Shown piece by piece: positions 12,071 to 25,300 of a DNA stretch of 64,000 nucleotides. A program made the translations under genes and the position numbers. The notes beneath the pieces were generated by a model. The model was not told the DNA's origin and made no database searches. It saw nothing but the letters and a program-made list of their open reading frames with translations. Numbering within the stretch: position 1 is the stretch's first letter; each line of letters opens with the position of its first letter. The stretch is from positions 699,501 through 763,500 of the forward strand of contig NC_132979.1 of assembly GCF_047496725.1 (NCBI RefSeq), given 5' to 3'. Source of the DNA: Anoplolepis gracilipes (lineage: Eukaryota > Arthropoda > Insecta > Hymenoptera > Formicidae).

Positions 12071-15000
12071 CTGAAACAAATGATCACATTACGTAATGCA
12101 CACAGTTACCCTTGTGCGTTTTACCTTTCAACAACGTTGAAGCCGCTCGAATATGCAAATTGCAAATCAAAGATATTAAAGTATCTTTTTTTTTTTCTTT
12201 AAGCGAAACGAGACAAAAAAGTAAAACGAGTGAAAAATTTGTGAATGAATATTAATTTTTACCTAGCTTGTTTAATGGCTGTTGGTATGTTAGTTGCTGA
12301 ATTTGTACACACGGAGCTGCTCCTAGCATTGTGAAAAGAAAATGTTGTTAGTGTTGACAAATATAAAACGATCACGATCACACACAAGCATTTCACAAAA
12401 ATAAAAATAAATATATAAGATAACATTGAAATGATGATACTTTATAAATTTTTGCTGCATTCTTGACATGATATTATTACATGAAGCAAGCTAGTCTTGT
12501 GAAATGATAAAAAGCGAATTGTAAAATTGAATATTAATGACAAATGTGATGGAATAATAATGGTATCAATTGCGAGCACCCCAGAAAACAAAAGACAAAA
12601 ACAAAACATTCGTAAGAACAAGAAACAAAACGAGTGTAAGAAGAAACGGAAAACGGGTTACACATGTAAAAGCGCAAGTTCAGCCATACCCAGTGGAATC
12701 GGTAGAAATCGTAGAATGGTTGCTTTGAGTCGACATATTGCTGGTAGTCGACTGAGGAGATTTTATATCCACGCCCACATACACGGGTATCCTAGAGCGG
12801 CTAAGGCATTAACGAGCAATCGAAACGTCATTTTATTGCACGAACTGTATATTACATATATTACATATTTGTAAGTATATGACAAAGGGGTCTCTTTCTA
12901 GGTCGCACGAAAATTGAACGAGCAAAGAAACAGAAATAAAGAAACAGAATGGAAAGGAGATACAATCAGAGATTGAAATAAAACAAAATAAATTTAAATG
13001 TATATCACCGTCACCACGTGTTTTATGCAGAAAGCAATACCCTATACCCATAAAATACCTTGCGACCTTCTAATCTTGCGCTTTGCATTTTGCTATAATT
13101 CTTATAAATGCGAAACAAAAAATAGAATAATAAAGACATAATGCAAAGTGCAAGAATTCGCTTTTCCGAGCCGGTTTTATTCGAAATTATCGATTTTATT
13201 CGTTAATTTGCTTTACCTGATAGGTGTGCTGACACCAGTCAGGGTTGGAATGCTCGAAGCTCTATAGATTGAACCAAACCTAAAAAAACGTTGTTAACCA
13301 GATCCGTTAATGATTATTGAAATATTATAATCGATCGATTAGTCATATATAAATGGTTAACACGAGATGTAATAAGGTTCAATAAATCGATATGTAATGT
13401 CATTGCAAATCTCTCTTAGGAATTTAGGGAGTTTTGCTCCTTCATATGTTAGTACTTTGACGGTATTTTACGTGGTACGTATCGTATGCAGTGGAATCGT
13501 AACACTTAAATTTATATATCGAAAAATAAATAAATGAAAGAATAAAAATAAAGATGAAAAGAAAAATTAAAAAATTCGGTAAGTAAATTTTCGATTGCTT
13601 GGGAAAAAATAACATATCGAACCATCGCAATCAGTTTAATGTAGGATGAGGTGATGCTAGATGCTCGATTATCGTTGATGCAAACGTTATAATAATCAGT
13701 TACGTATGTTTCTATTTATGGAACACACTGATGCGAGTTAGTCCGTTATTCGTTTTACATATTTCGACGAAAAGTAAATGTTGCGGACTACAAACCTTGA
13801 AGGCACCCCACTGGCAGGGCTGATCAATCCCGTCGGGGTACGAGGTCGCGAACTCGAACCGTTCACCGGAGTCGTAAGTTTCCTACCCGATATACTGTTG
13901 TGTCTACTAGACGTCGGTGTATTGCTGGAACCACCCACGACGGCCCTTCGCGGAATGCGACTCGGAGTGCACGAATCGTCTGGACAAGAGACATAACATT
14001 TTGACAATTTATTCAATTATACAAAAAAAAAAAAAAAATCATAAAATAATATATGTATGCAAAATAGAAGCCAGAAATGTTTTTCCTACCATCCAACGAT
14101 TGCGTCGATCCATAACGACTAGGTGGCTTGCTTCCTTGTCTCGATGCGGGTCGGCTGCTCGGTCTACTAGTAGGTCGAGAGGCAGGTCTTGACGTTGGCC
14201 TACTAGATGGACGGCTACCACCTGCGGAAATGGTTAATTGTAGATGTTATTTTGATCGGTAATATTTTCTTCACAGATTCTAATTTTAGAGTGACAGCTT
14301 ACCAGGCGTCACGGTGGACCTATAAGGCGTGCTGGTTTTCCTAGTTATCTTGAAGGAACTTTCGTTGTCGCTAAGGCTGTCCGGCGTGCCGGCGCTCAAG
14401 GATGAACGCGAGGCTCGCGATTGACCCATAGGTACGCTGCGAGCACTGCGTTCTCTCACCTAGATGGTGAAAACAACAATTTATAAAGTTTACATGTAAA
14501 CATAAGCAGGAAGAAGCAAGAGAAGCCGTTATGATTCGCATTTAATCAACGGAATCATCAGATAAATGTGATTTTGTGTTACGCGTTCTCTGCCGGCATA
14601 AATAAAATTATTAAATTATCAACACCGCAAAATGTATTCGTTGCAAGTTACGTCGCAAAAGTTGTTAAAGAGCTACTGAAGAAGGAAAAAAATATCTTCT
14701 GCTCTTACAATACAATAGCATTAATTTTCGTGAATTAATAAAAGCAAAATAAAATAATATTTAATAAAGTGAGGAAAAATATATATATATATTTAAAATA
14801 CAAAATAATGCTTTCTCTAACATTTACTACAAAAAAAATAGTCTACAACAAAAACGTAAAAGAAAGGACTACTATGACATAAAAATAATATGACTTCAAT
14901 TATTGCTTGAATTTATTGTAAATAACTGCAACGAATAAAAAATAATGCAAAAGAAATTTAATTATTATTACATAGATTGATAAATCTATTCAACAGTTTA

Positions 15001-18000
15001 ACAGGCAACATAAAGTATATAGTGTCCAACTGATCAAAATATAAGTACCGATTTGCGGTCCCTTACGCTTGTCGAAGTGCTATCATTACTGAAAATACAG
15101 AGGTTGAATAATATAGGAATAAAATAAAACTGCTACCATTTTTACCAGAGTCGAATAAAGCTCTATATTACTGTCATGCAAACTTACCAGAAGAAGTTGG
15201 GAGAGATACAGTAGCTTATGGTGATTCGAGGTATCTCCGATCAATGCCACTATGCAGGCAGTAATACAGGATACGACATTCGTTATGCATATTCAATGTT
15301 TAATAAATTAACTACATATTCCCGCGATGCACGTTTATTTCGTTGTATGAATAAACGCAAATTTATTTTTGAAATTTCTAGCTGCTTAAAAAACAATTTC
15401 ATCAACAGTTATTATTACCGGGCATGAGACATAAGACATGAGACTTTGAAAAATGCATACGAGAATTGAGGAATTAATCTTGGAAAAATTGCATATCGCG
15501 AATTTATTGCTTAAGATTTGTGTTTCATATTCGTATAAAATGACAATCAGCTAAATCTCTTCATGCTCACAGTAGGGGATAGATTGTGTCAATCATTCTC
15601 TACCGAGGGGCAAAGGGGCGGGAATTAGAGGCGTCGATAAATAATTCTGACGATAAAATCAGACATATATTTGACAATCAACTAAAGAAAAATCAATTCG
15701 ATGCAAAGTGATGCAGATAATGAATGATGCGACAAAGTGTTGCATTTTACAAAAGTGGCGCAAACGTGTGCTACGAATCTCTTAATCGAAACACTCAAAA
15801 TACATTTATCAGACGCGCAAGAAATCCTCATCATGCGATTTTTTATAGAAAAATAACTAACAGGGTGTCTACTCAAATCTTGCAAAAAAATTCTCTGAAA
15901 ATTCTCTCTGGTCTTCCGGATATTTTTATTCAAAATTCCAAGAAAATATTTAAAAGATTTCTTCATGCAATTAAAATAAGATTTATTCTTTCTTCGAAAA
16001 TAAAATTTTTTTATGTGTTTTATCTTTACGTGTATGTACGTGTAAAAAACTAAAAAAATATTAATACATAACGTTTCTATTTATATATCACTAAAAATTA
16101 TAATAAAGGATATGTACAGCATATTTTCAAAATTTTGTCAAGATACTAAATATATAAACTGAAATAGATATATATTTTAAACATATAATCTACTTGGCTT
16201 GCTAAATATTTATAATATGAGAGCAAACTTATCAAAGAGAGATTTTTTTTTAATTTTCCGACTTCCAAAATTTCATAAGAACTTTCTAATTTTTTCAAGT
16301 ACAAAAAAAATCTCTAAGAATTCCAAATTTTCCACGGAGTAAACACCCTTAAAATAAAATGGCATGACATATGTGTGTAATAATAAATTGAAAACTAAAA
16401 CTTTTATTTCCAAACCCTCCTTCTCTCCACTTCTATCCAATTTCCTTCACATTATTTATTATCTTTAAGTGTGACACGATTCTTCCGACATGCATTGATT
16501 ACATTATAAATTACATCGCAATTAAAAAAGCATTTGTGATAGATTATAAATAATAAAATATTTGATTATTCATAATCCTTGGACAATTGCTCATTTATCG
16601 CAATATTCATGATATATAGATAGAAGAATAGCATACAGAGAGGAGAAGCAGACACGGAACGCAGTCTACGGAAACGCGTAATCACACCGTCGATCGATTC
16701 AAGTTATGTCAAAGTAGCCGTACTGGAAACCCAAACTCAAGTGTGTCAATGTATGCAACAACACCACACGAAACGGCAATAGAAAATTGAGAAAAATTTC
16801 GTTATTTACCCAATGATAAGAGGGGGCGTGCATGTGGAGGGGATACGAGCACGGGAGGTCCTCCTTTTGCCTCAAATTCTCAAATATCGGCATCAGCTGG
16901 CTCATAAACTCCTCCGCTACACCACAAACGAAAATCTTTAGATTCCTCATGCAATCGCAGCGATCGCTCATTAAAGCTTTCACTTCATTGAGAGTGAAAA
17001 ATATTCCTGAAACGTACAGCTATATTTCCACGCTAAAATGATATAAATATATTCGTTTTTCCCTCGACTTGAATTACGTAATCGTACAATCGTATTTTTC
17101 TGTTTCACAAATTAATATAATTATTACTTCCATAATGTTTTTAATTTCGTAATCGAGGATCGGTGAATGGTGTAGAGAACTTGGGATGTGCTCCTCTCGC
17201 CAAAGCAACGAGGTCGGGAAAGGATCTCCGGAGAAGATAGGCAAAAGACATTTACGAAATCGCGTCTCCTGAGGTTGGACGGTTGAAAAAATTCAAGACG
17301 CAGACACAACGGATTTATCTGGAGCGTCTGAGTCTTTAATCGATTGACAGTCGAACCGTATTCGCAAGATCGACCGATATGATAAAAGTAAACAAGCGTT
17401 ATTTATTTCTAGCTCTGCCTCTACGTGTTCAACCAACGTAACTATCTGAAAAAACTGCCATGCTCATGCTAAAAATCAAACGGACGAATTGTAGAAAAAT
17501 ATGCGACTACTTACGTGAGATCGTCGATGAGGACGTCGAGTAGACGGACATTGACAGAGAGTTGTCGAGGTATAAAAAAAAAAAAAATGGACGTGCAACT
17601 TCATTTTTCTAATCTACTGGTATATCGACTCGACTGGTATGCAAAGTTCAACAGTTTATACTTTATAAATTAACGGCAGAGAAATAAAAGATTCGGCGAA
17701 AATGAGTACCGTGCGTGCTTTGCCGCACCTGACCCCTTTCTTTCCTTACCTTGGTGATCGGTCCAGCATTGGTGGAGGATATTGGACGCTGGAGCGTCGA
17801 AGTCGGACTCGGTTTGGACCGGAAGGCCGTCATGGTCTGGCTAACACCGTCCGCTAGGATGAATTGCTCCCGCAGCTCGATATTCGTTCTTCCCTTGGCT
17901 ACAGTGTGTTGCGTGCACGCAGTTAGGGAAGAGGCGTTGGGGGATGCGGGGGGTATATGAGAGAACAGGTGCCAGAAAGAGATTTGAAATTTGCACAAAA

Positions 18001-19265
18001 AATGAAAGAGAAAGAGAAAAAAGAGAGAGAGAGAGAGATAGAGAAATGACATCGAGATGTGATAACGAACGCGAGAGAACGATGTGATAAACAACGGGAT
18101 AAAAAAAAGAGAAAACAAATAAAAATGAATAAATATCGGAACGACAACATCCGGAACGAGAGTTGTGAATTGTAGGGAGCGGAAGGTGTGTGACGATATT
18201 TTTTTTTTTTACATATTCACAATATCAAAGGCATGCGCGTTATCAATGAACAGCGGCAATAAAAGGATAGGGAAAGTACAGTTTTAAGGCGAGAAAGTAA
18301 AAGGCGAAAAAATGTATTACGATATGCGTGCATGTTTCGAGTACGTGTACAAGTGTGAGCGAGGCGTAAATCCAGGTTTATATGTTGTATATGTATGTTT
18401 AAAGTGTCATGGAAAAAAAAGAAAAGAACAGCGTATTTAGAATATATATGATCGAAAAAAAAAAAATCTAATATATATATATATATATAGTAAAATCGAA
18501 ATAATTTCAGATGTAAGCTTATTATAAATATAATTACTCGAGACTAGTTTTACGTTATTATATGGTCATCACACAGAGATAAGGTTTGCGATACAGAAGT
18601 CACTATCTAAATATTCTGCCACTGAGATTCAGCTTCGTATAATACAACATTAATAAAATACTGATTTCCATACTCAAGATATTTATATAAAATGTGCGAT
18701 TCATGCGACGAGAAGATTATTTTGTCACATATAGATTATATGTTTTTTTTTTTCTCTCTATAATAAACTGTAAGCAAAAAATATAATGGGTCGCTTATTA
18801 TCGAACATTTCATAATACATATCCTGAGCAATTAATTTACGCATTGTACTTGTAATCATGCCAAAAGAAACCAATGTATCTTAATTGATGTAACATTTTA
18901 ATAATAAATTAAATAAAAAAAAAAAGCCCGAGAAGTTTTAAGTATATTTACATTGTATAAAATTTCCTTTTTTTCAATATTAATTTTAAAAAAATAATAC
19001 TTAAAAAACACCAAACATGCATTGGTTGTCTTGTAGCAAAGACATGAAAATTTCTACAGAGGGGGCTACGAATAATCTTTGCAAATAAATGTATAAAACA
19101 ATCACATTGAATATCACAAGATTGTGTGCAAGGATAGAGCGTTCACACGAGAAATAAATTGAGTAAAAATCTAATTAATGGAACCAACCACCACAAATAA
19201 AAAAAAGTTACAGAACGCGGAGAGGAAAAAAGAAACGAAACAACAATTGCGGCATCACTAAACAT

Positions 19266-19302
<37 letters not shown>

Positions 19303-22300
19303 GATTGACATTACGTAGCGCAATTAATCAGAGCTTATATATTTCACTTCTGTATCAAATCTATATATTTACCTGACTCGGAAAAGAGTAGTCAATATTC
19401 AATCGTTCAATCATATGATACAACCGCATATGGACATACTCGAACAAAAAGAGATGACACTTGGGAAAATTAGTCCGGGCAAGCGAACAACGTCTCATGC
19501 ACCATACGTAGGGATGTCACCTTCATGGTCTATACCAAATATTAAACAATAGTAGCTGCAGTTATCGCGGGGACATCGTTTCTCCACAACTGGAGTTTCG
19601 AATGAAATTTTGTAATAAACGATGAAGCGAGTTTCTCTTCGACGTATAGACCACGAAGGAGTTATGTGCACGTAAAACAATTCTCACCGAGCGGACACCA
19701 ACCCTCATGTTGTTCCGGTTTGTTAGGATCCGGTATTGGCATTAGAAAAACTTAACGAGTTAATCACGATTCGAGAGACAGAGTCGATTATAAAGCGTCC
19801 AAAAGATGTACAGCCATGCAAAAATCATTCGTCGCGGTTTTTCAAGATTTTTATAATCGCAAAAAACGCATTCGAGAAATAAATTTGTGAAACAAGAGTC
19901 GCGTAAAAACAAAATAAACGGAAATATTTGTATCGTAAAGTTGAACGTACGGAATGTAAGAAGGAATGGAACGATGGATAGTACAAGGGACAGTAGTTGT
20001 GTTAGCGTTAGTATTTTATAGTCAACAAGATGTTAGATTTTATATATATATATATGCCTATTGTAATATATTACCCTCTACCTATACTCTATCCATGAGA
20101 CAATATCTACTGTACCAAAAGAGAATCCTCTGACGGAGAATTAGTGATTATCTTGATATCCGAGAGAGACGAGTATCAACTATCGACGTACAGAGTGAAA
20201 GTAAAAAAGAAGTACAATAGGAAGATATAATAGAATAAACGGACACAATTTTTCACGCAATTTAATCAAATAAATCATCGTCATGCAATTATTGCAAGTA
20301 GCGCGAACCGAAAATATAATATGGAAAACAATTATATGGATGGTATAAACAATTCCAAATTAATATCAATTAAATCAATACATGTGGTTAAAAAATGGTT
20401 ACTAGATAAGTAAAAGCAAAAATAGCAAGTGTGGACACTACCCTCAATTGTCCATTAAATGTTAGATATCTACTGTTAAATATTAAATATTAGATTTACG
20501 TTAAATTGCGTTTACTATGATTAATGGCAATGGTTTAACACCTCAGGAGTCGAAATCGTACATATATAATAATAAATATCATTTTAGTACTTATGATAAC
20601 AGCATACGTATAGTTATATCGAATCAATATTCAATTATGCTTTCGTTAATGATATTTTCACAAATGGCATTACATTTTTTATATTTAATGCAGCAAAGCA
20701 AATTAATATCGATTAATATAAAGTAAAAATGATGAAAACAAAAACGTTAACAAATAATATTCATTAATGATGTTATTAACAAATATTTAAGAGTACGTCA
20801 TTATCGATAATTAGAAAATTAAACAGGAACGTAAGTTTAATTGCCTCTTAGGAAAGGAGAGAGAGAAAAGGAGATAGTGTACTGACATTTCTTTCGAAAG
20901 TTATTTCAGTTGCTTTTGTAAAAAGCAATTCGTCTTGCAAACATGTTTCGCATTTAGCAATGGAACTGTTCGATCAATTACTGGTATTTCCATTCGGTCA
21001 ATCACTTTCCTTTGATATTAAAGAAAGAATTGTGTGGATAAAAAAAAACACACAATTTATCTCAGCCTAATCTCGGATCACCTACAAATATTTCGCAGAT
21101 TAAAAATTCGCGGTGAATACTTACCGCGGCAGGGATCGTTCTTCAAAAGGAATTCATCTAGCGCTACCCAGCCTCCACCGACACGTACCATAACAGTAGA
21201 ACGTAGGATTCGAACCAATCGCAGCTTCTGGCTGTCACCAAACTACAACCATACAGTTTTATGTGATTAAAATGTACACTATTATCGATATTAATTAATT
21301 GTTATTAAAGCTATTCACCACAACTTTGTATTAGATTATAGCATTATATACATACCCTATATTTCCCTTCTCCAACTTGGAAAACGCGGAATTTCTGACG
21401 ACACGTGCACAGCATAACTAGCCGCTTAACTTCATCGTGTATCTTATCTGTGTCGTTGTAAGTACGTCGTTCTTCCCAGTCGGGTCGCAGAGCGGCGATA
21501 AACTCTTTCCAATCTATCAAGCCCTCGCCGTGACGATCAAAGAGATCAGCAACGGCACCCATTTCCAGACGAGAAGTCTCGAATTCTACAAATTGAAAAA
21601 TCAAGATATCAGAAAACACGCACAGCAGCGGATGTGCTCTTGTTTGGAAGAAAATGCGAGAAAGTACTTGTGTTCATAATTCCTTGAATAAAGTCCTCCC
21701 TCGGAATAAGTCCATCATTGTTTTTGTCCATCTTCCTGAATAAATCAGTCAGCCTAGATTTCTTGTGATTCATGAATTTCAGGAACTGCAATTAAATAAC
21801 AAATTTTATATATTCTTATACACGGATTTGTCTGCCCAAAAAAAATATTCCAGACGAATTTGTGTCGCGAGCCTCTTACCCGTTTGCGCCAATCTTCCCA
21901 GCTAAAGTTAGCAACACGATCCAGCTCTTGGATATAATTGTACTTGTCCTGCAGACGACGTTGTCGTTCCCACGCCAGCATCCAAACATGACGCCACTTA
22001 TCCCAGAGCAGTTTAACTCGTGGACTACGGAATTCCGGTTCGGCTCCTTTGCTGCTCGAATAAGGAAGGAATCATCATGAAAAAGTATAACACAAACATG
22101 TACATACAAATATAATACAAACGTATCTAAAGGTAAAAATGATGGTCATCTTCTAATCTAAAAAGATACAACAATATTCGCGAGAGTAAAGGTTCAAGAG
22201 TATAAATATAAATGTTGCATTTTAGGAAATAAAAAATTTCACACTTTCAAGACAGATGATTTTGTGAGCGAAACGAGTAACAGTTCATCAAACCCAACCA

Positions 22301-25300
22301 CATTTCATCCCGCAAAAAAACAAAAATCCCATTACCGAATCATTAGCGAGTCGTACGATACGTTGAATCGTACACATCAAAGCGCACTTAATGCCTGTAT
22401 GATTCTGGATTCCGGTGAATATAGGGACGCAGAATGAACTGACAAATAAAATTAAGCGTAACGAACCTTCCTTTGGGCGGGAAGCGTGGACCGATGTGTG
22501 GCAATGAAAGATCTGGCGTTCTGTCACGACCTGGGCTGCCTCGGCTAAACAGGAACATGCGTCACATCACTCAAATACTTTCTACTAAATAAGGCATCTA
22601 TAGAAACGTTGCTGACATCTCAGTAGTCTATAGATTGTTTATTTATGTGATAGTATTGGACTCTATGTGAAAGATAGTGAGAATTTTTTTTATCAAATAT
22701 ATAATTTTTTTTTCACGCAAACTATATTTGATAAATGTCTAGGAAATCAGTTCCATTTTATGTTGGAGAAAAAAAATTGTCAATTGTAAATTAATGTCTT
22801 AAGCTGTATGTATTATAATGACGTAACGTACATATAACACAAAATATGTAAGTAATAAAGTAAGACACTGCAAACGTTATGTACATACATTGTGGACAAT
22901 CACGAGTAAAAAGCAAGTGAATTGATACATTTGATGTTTCTAAATTGAAAATTTTTGCTGTTGCAAAATTATTGTGCGAATAAGAATTATTGTATGGTGA
23001 GAATGTGTTGTGTCTTGAACATTAAAAAATACACAAAAAAAAAAAATTGTCATCCACTACAAATGTACGTATTAAACATGCTATACTTACAAAAAAGCTA
23101 TGCGATTAAGTTGTGTAAGAAAGATTTATGTTACGATGAACAACGCACCTTTGTTTACGTGGCTGAGGCTGCTCATGCTCACTATCCTGATAGAGATCCT
23201 TACTGAAATTCCATTGCAAAAGCAACATATCATGCGACAGTTAAAGACACGAAACACAAAAGAGATTCAATACATAAAAGACAACAACGATTGCAAGCTA
23301 CTAGCAAAGTGAAAGATTTTGATGACTTTTTCAAATACGATGATCTGAATCTTCCGCTAAAATTGCATAGTACAACACACTAAAATAATTAATTAAATGC
23401 ACAAAGATACAAATGTAACACAAATATGACTAGGATGTAAATGAAACTTAACGATTTGAACACAAACTGAGGATAAGATAGTACATTGCTTTGGATGATA
23501 TTATCAGCATCCATGATATATCTGCATATACTTAATAAAAAATGAAAACTTCCATTATATCCAATATTATAACATTATACATATAAATTTTTATATTAAT
23601 AAATACGTACGTAGGCGCAGGCGATCTAACTTTCGATATCTTTCTCGCATCCTTAATTGGCTTAATTTGTCGGGCCTTGCACACGCGGTCGACCTCGTTT
23701 TGCCTTCGACTGGTGTTTTCCATAAATTCTCTGTGATCTGCAATGAGCATTTCAAGCGTAGCCCTATCGTCGGGCAATGGTTCCGCCTCCAAGGCATTCA
23801 AAGTGTTCTCCAAACCTTCGAGCCAGGCCAATAGCTCTTCGAGAAGATTGTCAAGGTCCTGAAAAATGCACGTATAACAATATTAATTTTCTTACACAGA
23901 ATAAAATATTATGAGTGTACAAAATAGAGGGCATAGTACGAACTTGTAGTCCCTGCATGTGGTTCTCCAGTCTTTGATTTCTTTGATAGGCCCATGTCGC
24001 CACTTCTTCCCATCTGGATTGAATAATCGTGATCCAGTGTTTGATAACGGCGGCACCATCGGGATGAGCTTTTCCGAGAATAATATGCGCCAATTCTAAC
24101 GTGTGGTCCTTTTCAATTTCTTTAGACTGTAACTCGCGGAGGAATCTCTGGTGTTCCATCAGCTGGTTCCTGCTCTCTTGCTCATCTTCCGGCAACGGTC
24201 CGGCGAATCGCAATTTCATTTCCGCGTCGCTCAACCATTCCAACAACACATGCACAGCTTTGTGTAGTCGTTCAGCCTCTCTGAGAGCTTCCTCTAACTG
24301 CAAAGACTTCTTCGACGAGAGACTAGTCACTCTGTCCCAGAGACTATTCAATTCGGACAGCTGCGATCGGATCATCGACGCGTCTTCAATGGAAGCCTTA
24401 GATTCTAGCTCGCGACCAGTTTTGATAACAGACTCCATTTGCGAGGCACGAGATTCCAGGTCTCTCTCAAAAGTCTTGTGCTGCTCCATTAGATTGGTCA
24501 CCGTATCTAAATCGCCGTGCAACGGTCCGGTGTTGGCCAAGTATTTTTCTGTCTTGTTCAGCCAATCCAGCAGTGCTTGAATCGCATCCTTAAACTGTCC
24601 AGAGAATAGCAAGGCCTCTTCCAATTTCCTCTGACGATCCACGCTTTTATTGCAGACCGTAATCCACTTGTTTTTCAACTCGTTCAAAAGTTCCCTCAAA
24701 GCAGGCTCATCGGTTTTCGGTGCTTTATCTTTCAATGTTTTACCATTCTTCATAGTGGTATCGTACGTGCTTTGCTTAGCACTCAGCGCCTTTTGTATTT
24801 CACGGTGTCTGTTGAGGCGCGATTTAATCTTATCCGGATCGTTACCACCAAGTCCGTCAGCGGCAACTTCATCTAATGTTTTCTCGGTGTCATCCAACCA
24901 ATACATCAAGTTTGACCAGCTGTCGTGGAATTCTCTAGCTTCCTTGTAACCATGATCCAAGGCCCTCGTTCTCTCGGCCGATTTGGAGACCACACGCTCC
25001 CATCTGTGTTGCACGCTGACGAGCAAGTTTCTTATAAGAATCACGTCCTGTTTTTGAGAAAAGTATTTGAGATGAGTACCCTTTTTATCGAGATTCAACA
25101 TGGTCTCGCGATGAACGCCAACGTCTTTTTGGAACGCTTTGTGTTCCTCGATTTGTTGAAGTATGGTCTCCATGACCCTCGAGACGGGTTTGAGATTTGT
25201 CAGAATCTTTTCAGCGTTGGTCAACCAATCGACGAAGGCCTGTAACGCGTCGTGGAACTCGGTGGCTTCCTTCAGAGCGATTTCCAATTTTATCTTCTTA

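Noticed and set aside
12527..12874. 115-codon Lys/Arg-rich + strand ORF in a shot intron
   Set aside because: Low-complexity AT-rich composition, no homology signal, and no promoter or splice context.
15068..15275. Pair of possible mini-exons ending at GTAAGT and GTAAGG donors (one reading NDSTSTS)
   Set aside because: The second joins well to VRERSARS, but the first needs a weak acceptor to keep phase, so the pair is not called.
16802..16925. Possible minus-strand exon (EEFMSQLMPIFENLRQ)
   Set aside because: It has a TGTAG acceptor and a GTAAAT donor, but its phase fits neither 17750 nor 14459; the other frames contain stops.
17515..17580. Serine-rich stretch with strong GTAAGT donor
   Set aside because: There is no AG acceptor in range and its phase does not match the next exon.
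21206..21216. tRNA B-box-like GGTTCGAATCC (minus strand)
   Set aside because: It lies inside the GAS2 coding exon (LRLVRILRS), and no cloverleaf arms or A-box fit around it.
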